Shown here one piece after another: positions 1 to 6,275 of a DNA stretch of 13,543 nucleotides. Where the stretch lies: NCBI GenBank assembly GCA_029262095.1, contig JAJDAB010000672.1, forward strand, positions 1 to 13,543. Reading direction: 5' to 3'. Within the stretch, counting starts at the first letter, position 1; every line of letters begins with the position of its first letter. This stretch comes from Candidatus Hydrogenedentota bacterium. GTDB lineage: Bacteria > Hydrogenedentota > Hydrogenedentia > Hydrogenedentales > SLHB01. A program made the translations under genes and the position numbers. The notes beneath the pieces were generated by a model, which worked only from the letters and a program-made list of their open reading frames with translations, searched no databases and had not been told where the DNA came from.

Positions 1-186
1 CGCAAAGTACGGATCGAGTATCGAGACAACGGCCAGCTTGCCTCATCGGAATTCGCGATGGATCGTCTCGGCGAGAACGCGGAATTCCTGGAGACGTTGC
101 GGACGCGGGAAGTTGAAACGATTCACACGCTCGAAACGACGCTCGAGCATGTGTTTATCGATCTCACGGGGCAGCGATTGTCATGA
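1..186 (+). CDS. ABC transporter ATP-binding protein, C-terminal end (5' part outside window)
   Basis: The frame is open from base 1 to the TGA at 184-186, giving 61 residues with no start in the window. The last residues, TLETTLEHVFIDLTGQRLS, match the usual end of drug- or lipid-exporter ABC ATPases (of the type TLEDVFLxLTGR). The Walker and signature motifs would lie upstream of the window, so the assignment rests on this tail plus the two permease genes that follow. Its stop codon overlaps the ATG of the next gene (ATGA at 183-186), implying translational coupling. The protein would be the cytoplasmic ATPase that energises the membrane pair encoded downstream. Confidence 0.8.
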   Translation, partial: RKVRIEYRDNGQLASSEFAMDRLGENAEFLETLRTREVETIHTLETTLEHVFIDLTGQRLS

Positions 187-887
187 ACCGACTGCGCGCG
201 GCGATGTGGTTGGACATGCGGCTGCAGTTCCGGAATAAGCTGTACCATGTGACCGCGTTCGTGGCGGTCACGATGGTCTTTGTTCTCCGGTACTTATTCG
301 ACAGGGAGCTGCTCCCGGATGTGCTGCCGATGTATTTTCTCGGCACCCAGGGGCTTGCCTACTTTTTCGCGGCTTCAATGGTGATCTTCGAAAAAAGCGA
401 ACGCACGCTGGAGTGCACCATTGTGTCTCCGCTACGCACCGCCGAGTATCTCGTATCGAAGGTCGTCACAGTTGGTTTTCTCGTCGCGATGGAATGCCTC
501 GTCGTCGCGCTCGGCGTGTTCGGTTTCGGGTTTCAGCCGGTATGGTTTGCGCTCGGCACATTTGGAATGGGGGCTTTATTTGCGGTCGTAGGCCTCGCGC
601 TCGTCGTCCGTTACCGCGACTTACCGAGTTTTCTCATGCCATCATTTCTCATTGTGGGCATCATGGGCCTTCCATTCATTCACTACTTTAAGATATGGGA
701 AAATCCAATCCTCTACGCGATGCCCACGTATCCGGCGTTCATACTCACCGCGGCCGCATTTCGTCCGCAGCCAGCTGGGCTAATGGCCTACGCGCTCATT
801 GGGACGGTAGCAACGGTCGCGGTAGGGTTTCTTTGGTCGCGACGTGCGTTCCAACACTACATTATCGAAGGGCAGGGCACGGCATGA
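183..887 (+). CDS. ABC-2 type transporter permease, first subunit (fluoroquinolone-exporter-like)
   Basis: A 234-residue hydrophobic protein with about six membrane segments (roughly residues 22-38, 48-69, 94-116, 120-142, 150-168, 200-218). Between segments 2 and 3 is the cytoplasmic coupling region typical of ABC-2 permeases, FEKSERTLECTIVSPLR (69-85), followed by EYLVSKV. The N-terminus, with WLDMRLQFRNKLY, resembles from memory the permeases annotated as fluoroquinolone exporter subunits in actinobacteria and other phyla; the substrate cannot be read from sequence. The ATG at 183 overlaps the stop of the ATPase gene, and its own TGA overlaps the next ATG, so the three genes form a tight operon. 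It probably forms a heterodimeric exporter channel with the next protein in the inner membrane. Confidence 0.85.
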   Translation: MNRLRAAMWLDMRLQFRNKLYHVTAFVAVTMVFVLRYLFDRELLPDVLPMYFLGTQGLAYFFAASMVIFEKSERTLECTIVSPLRTAEYLVSKVVTVGFLVAMECLVVALGVFGFGFQPVWFALGTFGMGALFAVVGLALVVRYRDLPSFLMPSFLIVGIMGLPFIHYFKIWENPILYAMPTYPAFILTAAAFRPQPAGLMAYALIGTVATVAVGFLWSRRAFQHYIIEGQGTA

Positions 888-1618
888 GTTTCGCACGAAC
901 CGCACGCGCACTCGGTGGCATCGATGTAAGGAGTATCGGCCGCGAACCGTTTCTCGCGTGGATGGCTGCATATCCCATCGGCCTTGCATTGTTGGTCCGC
1001 TACGGCACGCCTTGGTTCACCGGAAAGGTCGAGGCGCACGTCGACCTCACGTTGTACTACGGCCCCATCGTCAGCTTCATGTGCGTGCTAACGCCCGCGG
1101 GACTCGTCGGCTTCGTATACGGTTTCGTGCTGATCGATGATCGCGACGAAGGGACGCTGCAGGCACTTATGGTTACGCCGTTGTCGATCTCGGTCTACAC
1201 GTTGTTCCGCATCGCGTTACCCGTGTTGTTCAGCGCGATTGCTGTAATGGTGTGCGTCCCGATCGGAGGGATCGCTCCGGTGTCGATGTTGAAGTTAATC
1301 CCTGTGGCGTTCTGCGCGAGTCTGTGGGCGCCGGTGATGGCACTCTTTCTTGTGACGTTCGCCGAGAACAAAGTGCAAGGCCTGGCGATGTTCAAGATCG
1401 TGAATGTCGTCACGCTTGCGCCGCTTGCCGCACTCTTCATTGAGGAACCTTGGCAGTACCTAATGGGCATCGTGCCACTCTACTGGCCCGCGCGGGCGTT
1501 CTGGCAATTAGCGGACGGTGACTCAACGTATTGGGTAAGCGTGCTCATCTCTATCGCGACTCAAGGCGTAGTGCTCGCGATCTTGTTGCGTCGTTTCAAT
1601 AAAGTCATTCATCGGTAA
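884..1618 (+). CDS. ABC-2 type transporter permease, second subunit
   Basis: A 244-residue membrane protein read from the ATG at 884. The frame is open further upstream to 695, but those codons lie inside the preceding permease gene and are not hydrophobic. The ATGA overlap at 884-887 and the start MSFARTARALGGIDVRSIGREP fit a permease N-terminus: an amphipathic interface helix, then a first membrane segment at about 25-40. The region DDRDEGTLQALMVTPLSISVY (85-105) is the cytoplasmic coupling stretch equivalent to the one in the first permease, so the two are distant relatives, as in other two-permease ABC exporters. The stop is followed by 93 bases before the cupin start, so the operon probably ends here, though I see no clear terminator. 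Confidence 0.85.
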   Translation: MSFARTARALGGIDVRSIGREPFLAWMAAYPIGLALLVRYGTPWFTGKVEAHVDLTLYYGPIVSFMCVLTPAGLVGFVYGFVLIDDRDEGTLQALMVTPLSISVYTLFRIALPVLFSAIAVMVCVPIGGIAPVSMLKLIPVAFCASLWAPVMALFLVTFAENKVQGLAMFKIVNVVTLAPLAALFIEEPWQYLMGIVPLYWPARAFWQLADGDSTYWVSVLISIATQGVVLAILLRRFNKVIHR

Positions 1619-1711
1619 CTAAGCGGCCAGTCAATCGATACACGATCTATTGTCACACCGGGATTGGGCCGAGAATTTGCTGGACGATATCGACGCACAG
1701 AGGAATCGAAG

Positions 1712-2077
1712 ATGAAAATATCAAAAGTGAATGTACACGAGCAGTTCGAACGGATTACCGACTATTGGCATCCATGCGTCGCTGCGTCACTGAACGGACA
1801 GCACGTCCGTATCGCAAAGCTAAAGGGTGAGTTCGTTTGGCATCGGCACGACGACGCGGACGAAATGTTTTACGTCATACGTGGGCGGCTCGTCATTCGG
1901 TTTCGGAATCAAGAAATCGTACTGAACGAAGGCGAATTATGCGTAGTGCCGCGTGGCGTTGAACACTTGCCAGTCGCTGAGGAAGAAGTCCACGTCTTGT
2001 TGTTCGAACCAGCTGAAACGCTGAACACAGGAAACGTCCGTAATGAACGGACAATTGATGAATTGGATGCTGTCTAG
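1712..2077 (+). CDS. small single-domain cupin protein
   Basis: A 121-residue protein with both cupin motifs. Motif 1 has the metal-ligand pattern G39...H44-R-H46...E51...G58 (FVWHRHDDADEMFYVIRG), and motif 2 is G74...P80-R-G82...H85 (GELCVVPRGVEHLPV). His44, His46, Glu51 and His85 should bind one divalent metal. Such stand-alone cupins are often labelled mannose-6-phosphate isomerase-like, but substrates are mostly unknown and I assign none. The frame extends 16 codons upstream to 1664, but the ATG at 1712 follows an AGAGGA Shine-Dalgarno-like sequence by about 7 bases, and the homologous region starts there. A TTGTCA at 1650-1655 could be a -35 box for a separate promoter, but no good -10 follows. 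The end converges on the PAC2 gene, 42 bases away. Confidence 0.85.
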   Translation: MKISKVNVHEQFERITDYWHPCVAASLNGQHVRIAKLKGEFVWHRHDDADEMFYVIRGRLVIRFRNQEIVLNEGELCVVPRGVEHLPVAEEEVHVLLFEPAETLNTGNVRNERTIDELDAV

Positions 2078-2119
2078 CCGACTGCGTCGTATCACGATGT
2101 TACAAGGCGGAAACCAATG

Positions 2120-2989
2120 TTAATCGACTTCGATGTCCTGGTTGTCGAACCATTGCTTTAATTCGTCTTCTTGCGTAACGTTCAACTCTTGGTCGTAATG
2201 TTGCTCGAGTTTGCGTACTTGTTCCGCGAATTCGGGGCGTTTCTCAAGTGCGGAATTCAGCCGGCTCACAAACTCATTGCTTCGCTTGTTGAGGTTGCTG
2301 AGATCGAGATCGAGTTCCATGATGCCATTCACTTTTTCGAGCACGGCTTGGATACACTGGTAGTTGCGACCTTGCACATAGGGCGGAACGCCGACGACGA
2401 CCGTGGCCATTGGTAGGTGTAGTTCCTGCGCGCGTTGGACTAAGTACGTCGCAAAGCCCGCGGGGCCTTCGTAATTCGTTGGCGTCAATCCTTGATCGAT
2501 AACCGCCTGCCGGACGACCGGACTCGACGCGGTACTCCAGAACAGCGGTTTGCGCGTGTGCGGCAATAGGCCACTTACGCTACCGACGAAACACAGGCGA
2601 TCGACGTCGAACTTTTCAGCGACGTGAAACACATCGTCCGCGAATTGGCTCCACTGCATATTCGGTTCACGACCGGAAAATAGAATGATTCGCTCTTCGT
2701 CCGCGGCCAAGAATTCCGCTTCCGGTCCATCCAATGCGGTGATGACGCCGTCCTCGATGCGGGTATGCGGACGAAACGCCGCAGACACCTCCATGGGGCC
2801 AGGAAAGCTGTAGAGGTAGTAGGGCTCAGGATCGATGTTCGCGATTGATTCAGCGTTGAGCTGCTTCGTCAGGTATTCCACGGCTCCAGTCGAGACTTGG
2901 CCGCCGTCCATCCACCCGGAAAAACCGAGGATCATGCGGGATTTATTGAGGTCCGGGGTGCGGTGAATTGTGAGTGAATTCGGGCTCAT
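2120..2989 (-). CDS. PAC2-family protein (proteasome-assembly-chaperone-like fold)
   Basis: A 289-residue soluble protein. The signature near the N-terminus, MILGFSGWMDGGQVSTGAVEYL (19-40), is the PAC2-family glycine-rich start; later segments such as CFVGSVSGLLPHTRKP (133-148) and GVPPYVQGRNYQC fit the same family. The C-terminal third is charged and probably helical (the EKRPEFAEQVRKLEQHYDQEL region), as in bacterial members. PAC2 proteins are named after a eukaryotic proteasome chaperone; the bacterial role is not established. I chose the ATG at 2989 rather than the longer frame to 3067: AAAAGG precedes it by about 6 bases, and the extra 26 residues are not family-like. Upstream on the same strand lie two TATACT-like -10 boxes (3036-3041, 3068-3073) and an ACGGGC/GCCCGT inverted repeat (3043-3061), without convincing -35 boxes. 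Confidence 0.85.
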   Translation of the reverse strand: MSPNSLTIHRTPDLNKSRMILGFSGWMDGGQVSTGAVEYLTKQLNAESIANIDPEPYYLYSFPGPMEVSAAFRPHTRIEDGVITALDGPEAEFLAADEERIILFSGREPNMQWSQFADDVFHVAEKFDVDRLCFVGSVSGLLPHTRKPLFWSTASSPVVRQAVIDQGLTPTNYEGPAGFATYLVQRAQELHLPMATVVVGVPPYVQGRNYQCIQAVLEKVNGIMELDLDLSNLNKRSNEFVSRLNSALEKRPEFAEQVRKLEQHYDQELNVTQEDELKQWFDNQDIEVD

Positions 2990-3134
2990 AGTGGCCTTTT
3001 GGGATTGTCGGGATTGGGTTCTAAATGGGTATATGAGTATACACGGGCCAAGCGAGCCCGTTCGCACAGTATAATCGGGGCGATTCGTCTAACCTAATTC
3101 TTCTCCGCATATTGCTTAGTTATTCTGGCTACTC

Positions 3135-3163
3135 TTGACCCGCAAAACCGGATTTGTTCTAAT
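3135..3163 (+). promoter_or_regulatory. sigma-70-type promoter of the cold-shock gene
   Basis: TTGACC (3135-3140, 5 of 6 to consensus) is separated by exactly 17 bases from TCTAAT (3158-3163, 5 of 6). This is the best promoter-like pair I found in the window. A start near 3170 would give a leader of about 105 bases before the TTG start at 3275. An inverted repeat overlaps the -10 box (listed separately). Confidence 0.65.
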
Positions 3164-3178
3164 TATTGCGGATTAGAA
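3157..3178. repeat. inverted repeat over the cold-shock promoter -10 box and start point
   Basis: TTCTAAT (3157-3163) and ATTAGAA (3172-3178) are perfect 7-base inverted arms around the 8-base spacer TATTGCGG. The left arm contains the -10 hexamer, and the expected transcription start falls in the spacer. This is a typical operator position. A second short pair, CCGCAA (3140-3145) and TTGCGG (3166-3171), spans the promoter spacer. Whether a protein binds here is inference. Confidence 0.5.
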
Positions 3179-3274
3179 TTCTTGCGTCTTGCCCGAGCAT
3201 TTGCGGGATCACTCGTCGTATAGAGGACTCTTGCAACTCCATCCGGCAAGGTAGCTCAGCTGGAGGATAGGCAA

Positions 3275-3481
3275 TTGCCCACCGGTGCGGTCAAATGGTT
3301 CAACGAGGAAAAAGGCTACGGATTCATCATTCCCGACGACGGTGGCAATGATATTTTCGTACACCACTCCAACATCACAATGGACGGTTTTCGGACGTTG
3401 GCCGAAGGTCAGCAGGTTCAGTTCGAGACCGGCGAGGGTCGAAAAGGCCCCGAGGCGGTCAACGTTTCCAAAGTAGACTGA
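3275..3481 (+). CDS. cold-shock domain protein (CspA family)
   Basis: A 68-residue single cold-shock domain, the normal size for CspA-type RNA chaperones. It has the two RNA-binding motifs: RNP1 as KGYGFI (13-18) and RNP2 as DIFVHHS (26-32), after the usual start TGAVKWFN. It is expected to bind single-stranded RNA or DNA in the cytoplasm and melt secondary structure. The start is TTG at 3275, supported by GGAGG at 3262-3266, eight bases upstream; no in-frame ATG gives an intact domain. The leader is about 105 bases from the predicted promoter. Long structured leaders are common in cold-shock genes and often control translation with temperature, but I cannot show that here. The gene stands alone between divergently and convergently oriented neighbours. 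Confidence 0.95.
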   Translation: MPTGAVKWFNEEKGYGFIIPDDGGNDIFVHHSNITMDGFRTLAEGQQVQFETGEGRKGPEAVNVSKVD

Positions 3482-3506
3482 GTCTTTCGTGTTGTTCTAG
3501 GGAAGT

Positions 3507-3529
3507 TCGGGCCCCACTACTCCGCCCGA
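3507..3529. terminator. weak stem-loop between convergent cold-shock and RidA genes
   Basis: TCGGGC (3507-3512) and GCCCGA (3524-3529) form a 6-bp stem with an 11-base loop. It lies between the cold-shock stop (3481) and the RidA reading frame, whose stop is at 3517. There is no clear T-tract on either strand, so it is at best a weak bidirectional terminator. Confidence 0.25.
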
Positions 3530-3948
3530 TAGGCGATCGCGCCGATCTCTACGCGATGGTCAAAGACAATCTCGACTCCGCCCACACACGCTCGCGCGGG
3601 AAATGTGCCATCGAAGAATGACGCATACGCCTTGTTCATCTCTGCGTAGTCCGTCAAGTCTTTCAAGTACACCGTGACGCTTACTACATCCGACCATGCG
3701 TAGCCGTTTTCTGCAAGCGTCGCGCCCAAGTTCTCCATCGTCTGTTTTGTTTCCGCGGCGACCGAATCGCGAATGTCGACGCCTTCCGGTGTCCTCGCGA
3801 TCTGTCCGCTTAGGTACAACGTGCCGCCAGCTTCTCGCGCAGGACTGAACGGTAACGAACTCGATGGTACCGATTCTTGCGCGAATGCCGTCCACATTAG
3901 TCCGGCGATTAGTGCCGTGCCAGCCGTGATAAACAATATTCTTCGCAT
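3517..3948 (-). CDS. RidA/YjgF-family protein with N-terminal signal peptide
   Basis: A 143-residue protein: a signal peptide (about 1-23; Arg-Arg, hydrophobic core, AFA before QES) followed by a full RidA domain. E. coli RidA hydrolyses reactive imines/enamines; its catalytic Arg105 and Glu120 correspond by my alignment to Arg119 (FPARACV) and Glu134 (VEIGAIA), with the same 15-residue spacing, so the active site looks intact. Other family landmarks are LYLSGQIA (44-51) and VTVYLKDL (91-98). Classical RidA is cytosolic, so predicted export is unusual; the substrate outside the cytoplasm is unknown. The ATG at 3948 has a GGGAG-type ribosome site about 7 bases upstream. It lies 122 bases downstream of the phosphofructokinase gene on the same strand and may be co-transcribed. 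Confidence 0.88.
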   Translation of the reverse strand: MRRILFITAGTALIAGLMWTAFAQESVPSSSLPFSPAREAGGTLYLSGQIARTPEGVDIRDSVAAETKQTMENLGATLAENGYAWSDVVSVTVYLKDLTDYAEMNKAYASFFDGTFPARACVGGVEIVFDHRVEIGAIAYRAE

Positions 3949-4070
3949 GCTGATCTCCCTCTTTATCCGTAATTGCTGATTTGACTCATGATTGCGGTAC
4001 GCTTGGCGTCTGCTTGCAGGAAGTAGATCACTCTGTCGATGGTGCCGGTGAAAGCGCGTAGTGATGAGAA

Positions 4071-5297
4071 CTACCTACCAGCCCGGCCCTTCCCATGGAG
4101 CTTTGGTACGAGCGGCGCTGAAATACGTGCTTGCGTCGGCAAGTTTCCGACCAGTGGCCGTACATAATTCTTGAAGCTGTCGGTTACATAGTTACCATCG
4201 CGGTTGATGAATTTGCTCGGCATTTCGACGGAATCGCGTGCGACGTCTTTAAGCCGCGCGAGGAAGTATTCGACGGCATAGTCGCCGATACGCCGGATGG
4301 CTACTGAGCCGTCGAGGTTATGCCAAATACTGTATTGCGCGGCCTTTTCACCGACTTCGCGGGCTTCATGTTGATCGACTTCGCTCACGCAGCCGAGGAA
4401 GCTTCGTTGGATATAGCCGAGCGTGTCCGCGCGTACGCGTTTGATGTCGGTGCTTTCGCGGACCCACTTACTGAGTAGGTCGCCCAACGCGCCGGTGCCG
4501 GAGAGTTGGATGTTGCCGTGCGAATCTTTCTCGTTTGTGAATTGCAGTGCGATCGCTTTGCCCTTGGAATCCACGATGCCTTCGGAGACGGCGATGATGC
4601 ACCGGCCGTATTTCTTGTACGCGGCTTTAACATCTTTGATGAACTTCGCCTTGCTAAATGACCGTTCTGGCAGGTAGATCAAGTGTGGTCCGTCATCGGG
4701 ATACTTTCGTGCCAGACTTGCCGCGGCCGTAAGGAATCCGGCGTGGCGGCCCATCACGACGCCGATATATACGCCGGGCAACGCGCGGTTGTCGAGGTTC
4801 ACGCCGCCGAATGCCTGGGCAACGTATTTTGCTGCCGACCCGTAGCCGGGACAATGGTCCGTAACTTTCAAATCGTTGTCGATGGTTTTTGGAATGTGAA
4901 TGACGCGCATTTCATAGTCCGCTTCGTTGGCCTGCTCGTTCACGATGCGGCACGTATCGGCACTGTCGTTGCCGCCGACATAGAAGAAATAGCGAACATC
5001 GTGCGCCTTGCAGACTTTGAAAATTTCGCGGCAGTAGGCGGCGTCCGGCTTGTCCCGCGTCGAGAGAAGTCCGGAAGAGGGCGTGACGGCGACCTGCTCA
5101 AGATTGTGGGTGGTGGCCTCGGTTAGGTCGAGGAAGTCTTCGTTGATGATGCCGGTCACGCCGTGTTGGGCACCGTAGACGCGGGTCACTTGGGGAAACT
5201 TGCGCGATTCTAGGACTGCGCCAACTAGGCTTTGGTTGATGACGGCGGTGGGACCGCCGCCCTGGGCGACCAACACTTTTCCTTGCAACGGGGGCAT
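4071..5297 (-). CDS. pfp: 6-phosphofructokinase, probably pyrophosphate-dependent
   Basis: A 408-residue member of the phosphofructokinase family, interconverting fructose 6-phosphate and fructose 1,6-bisphosphate in glycolysis/gluconeogenesis. Motifs in order: AQGGGPTAVIN (11-21) in the phosphoryl-donor loop, VGGNDS (107-112), PKTIDNDL (136-143) with catalytic Asp140, and MGRHAG (182-187). Two donor-specificity positions read as PPi type: Asp111, where ATP enzymes have Gly (GGDGS), and Lys137, where ATP enzymes have Gly (GTIDND). If so the reaction is reversible. The ATG at 5297 has AAGGAG six bases upstream. The gene diverges from the PHP gene across a 253-base region; an exact TATAAT on its strand (5399-5404) inside an inverted repeat is the likely -10. 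The exported RidA gene lies downstream. Confidence 0.93.
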   Translation of the reverse strand: MPPLQGKVLVAQGGGPTAVINQSLVGAVLESRKFPQVTRVYGAQHGVTGIINEDFLDLTEATTHNLEQVAVTPSSGLLSTRDKPDAAYCREIFKVCKAHDVRYFFYVGGNDSADTCRIVNEQANEADYEMRVIHIPKTIDNDLKVTDHCPGYGSAAKYVAQAFGGVNLDNRALPGVYIGVVMGRHAGFLTAAASLARKYPDDGPHLIYLPERSFSKAKFIKDVKAAYKKYGRCIIAVSEGIVDSKGKAIALQFTNEKDSHGNIQLSGTGALGDLLSKWVRESTDIKRVRADTLGYIQRSFLGCVSEVDQHEAREVGEKAAQYSIWHNLDGSVAIRRIGDYAVEYFLARLKDVARDSVEMPSKFINRDGNYVTDSFKNYVRPLVGNLPTQARISAPLVPKLHGKGRAGR

Positions 5298-5357
5298 TTG
5301 AAACTCCTTGCACTAGCATTTTGGGCCGCATCTAAATTGTACGAATTGTGGCGCTGG

Positions 5358-5374
5358 GGTGGTATGTATCCACC
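5358..5374. repeat. inverted repeat in the phosphofructokinase leader
   Basis: GGTGG (5358-5362) and CCACC (5370-5374) are perfect 5-base arms around a 7-base spacer. The repeat lies between the predicted -10 box and the start of the phosphofructokinase gene, so it would be a small hairpin in its mRNA leader. It has the same 5-7-5 geometry as the repeat at 5393-5409, but the sequence differs. Confidence 0.3.
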
Positions 5375-5392
5375 ATGCGGCGGCGGTAAAGA

Positions 5393-5409
5393 GTCGGCAT
5401 TATACCGAC
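5393..5409 (-). promoter_or_regulatory. phosphofructokinase -10 box enclosed in an inverted repeat
   Basis: On the minus strand an exact TATAAT (5399-5404) is framed by GTCGG and CCGAC arms (plus-strand positions 5393-5397 and 5405-5409, seven-base spacer). A start point near 5392 would give a leader of about 95 bases. No good -35 box sits at the correct distance, so expression may depend on an activator. The symmetry around the -10 is what an operator would look like; the regulator is unknown. Confidence 0.4.
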
Positions 5410-5481
5410 GGTCCGGTTTCCAATACAGGAGGGCGATTTGCGGGAATTGCTTTGAATAGGCATATCGACGGTGGATCATGT

Positions 5482-5539
5482 TAGAATAACGTTACTGCGG
5501 ATGGCATTTGTCATTCGCAGTAACTGGCCGCAGTACTGG
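5482..5539 (+). promoter_or_regulatory. PHP-gene promoter/leader with 15-bp hairpin and repeated CGCAGTA element
   Basis: A TAGAAT -10-like box (5482-5487, weak -35) is followed at once by a strong inverted repeat. The outer arms GTTACTGCG (5491-5499) and CGCAGTAAC (5516-5524) are perfect. The inner bases GATGGC (5500-5505) and GTCATT (5510-5515) continue the pairing with two G-U pairs, leaving the loop ATTT. The resulting 15-bp RNA hairpin would sit at or near the 5' end of the transcript. The right arm is then repeated almost exactly: CGCAGTAACTGG (5516-5527) and CGCAGTACTGG (5529-5539). No T-tract follows, so a simple terminator is unlikely; an operator or mRNA-stabilising leader is more plausible. 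Confidence 0.5.
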
Positions 5540-5550
5540 AAATTTTAGTG

Positions 5551-6240
5551 ATGAAGGTCGAAATTCATTCTCATACCCAAGAACACTCTCCCTGCTCATC
5601 CATGCCGCTGAAAGAACTCGTTGGCGCCGCAGAAATGTGTGGCTACGACGCGCTTTTCATCACCGATCATGGGAAGATTTGGTCTCCGCGCGAAATCGCT
5701 GACGCTCAGGCGCTGTGTAATCGCATGCGGATCTTTCCGGGTATCGAAATTACGTTACAGGGCGGTTATGACGTATTGGTGCTTGGCGCGCAGGACGAGG
5801 CGTATGAAAAGATGGACACGCCGGACGAGGTCTTCGCTAAGGCCTGCGCGGACGATTGTTTGACGGTATTGGCGCATCCTTACCGGTGGCATGACAATTT
5901 GCCCCCGTTCTGTTCGCTCTCAGATGCGGTTGAGGTTTTCACGTGCAACCATCCGGAGCCTGAGAAGGCGGCGCGTGCGCAAGGCTACGCCGATGATTGC
6001 AACATGGCGCCGGTTCACTCGGGCGATTCGCATGGCCTCAATTTCTTGAACAAATTCTGGCTTGAGACCGAAGGCGACTTCGAAACGGCTCAAGAATTCC
6101 GTCGCATGATCGTGGCGGGGCAATATGAAAACCGGTTGCGCGAGACCGACTCCGAATTGCCTCCGACGTACAAAGCCGCCAATATCGACGAGCTTTCTGA
6201 AGCCGATATGGCCGCGTTGAACGTCCAGCCCATCGCCTAA
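5551..6240 (+). CDS. PHP-domain metal-dependent phosphoesterase family protein
   Basis: A 229-residue protein covering one PHP domain. The metal-binding motifs appear in order: HSHT (6-9), ITDHG (37-41), PGIEI (63-67), AHPYRW (108-113) and GDSH (158-161). They supply His6, His8, Asp39, His40, Glu66, His109, Asp159 and His161, so the multi-metal site seems complete. PHP domains hydrolyse phosphoesters (histidinol phosphate, nucleoside 3',5'-bisphosphates, nucleic-acid ends); the short stand-alone kind like this one has no assignable substrate. The ATG at 5551 is directly preceded by an in-frame GTG at 5548; the only weak ribosome site (GGA at 5538-5540) suits either. The next gene starts 35 bases later on the same strand, so the two are probably co-transcribed from the structured leader upstream. 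Confidence 0.87.
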   Translation: MKVEIHSHTQEHSPCSSMPLKELVGAAEMCGYDALFITDHGKIWSPREIADAQALCNRMRIFPGIEITLQGGYDVLVLGAQDEAYEKMDTPDEVFAKACADDCLTVLAHPYRWHDNLPPFCSLSDAVEVFTCNHPEPEKAARAQGYADDCNMAPVHSGDSHGLNFLNKFWLETEGDFETAQEFRRMIVAGQYENRLRETDSELPPTYKAANIDELSEADMAALNVQPIA

Positions 6241-6275
6241 TCTTTTCGCAGGGTCGCGATGCGGTCACGTGAATC

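Noticed and set aside
2990..3067. 26-residue N-terminal extension of the PAC2 protein
   Set aside because: The ATG at 2989 has a ribosome site and begins the family-like sequence; the extension overlaps promoter-like DNA.
3249..3304. tRNA-like sequence: GGTAGCTCAGCTGG (D-arm/A-box type) followed by GGTTCAA (T-arm/B-box type)
   Set aside because: No acceptor stem, anticodon arm or TCC after GGTTCAA. The second box is the coding sequence for KWFN of the cold-shock protein, and the first overlaps its ribosome site. The resemblance is probably coincidental.
4683..5126. 147-codon plus-strand frame opposite the phosphofructokinase gene
   Set aside because: Antisense shadow of a clear enzyme; no ribosome site or family pattern.
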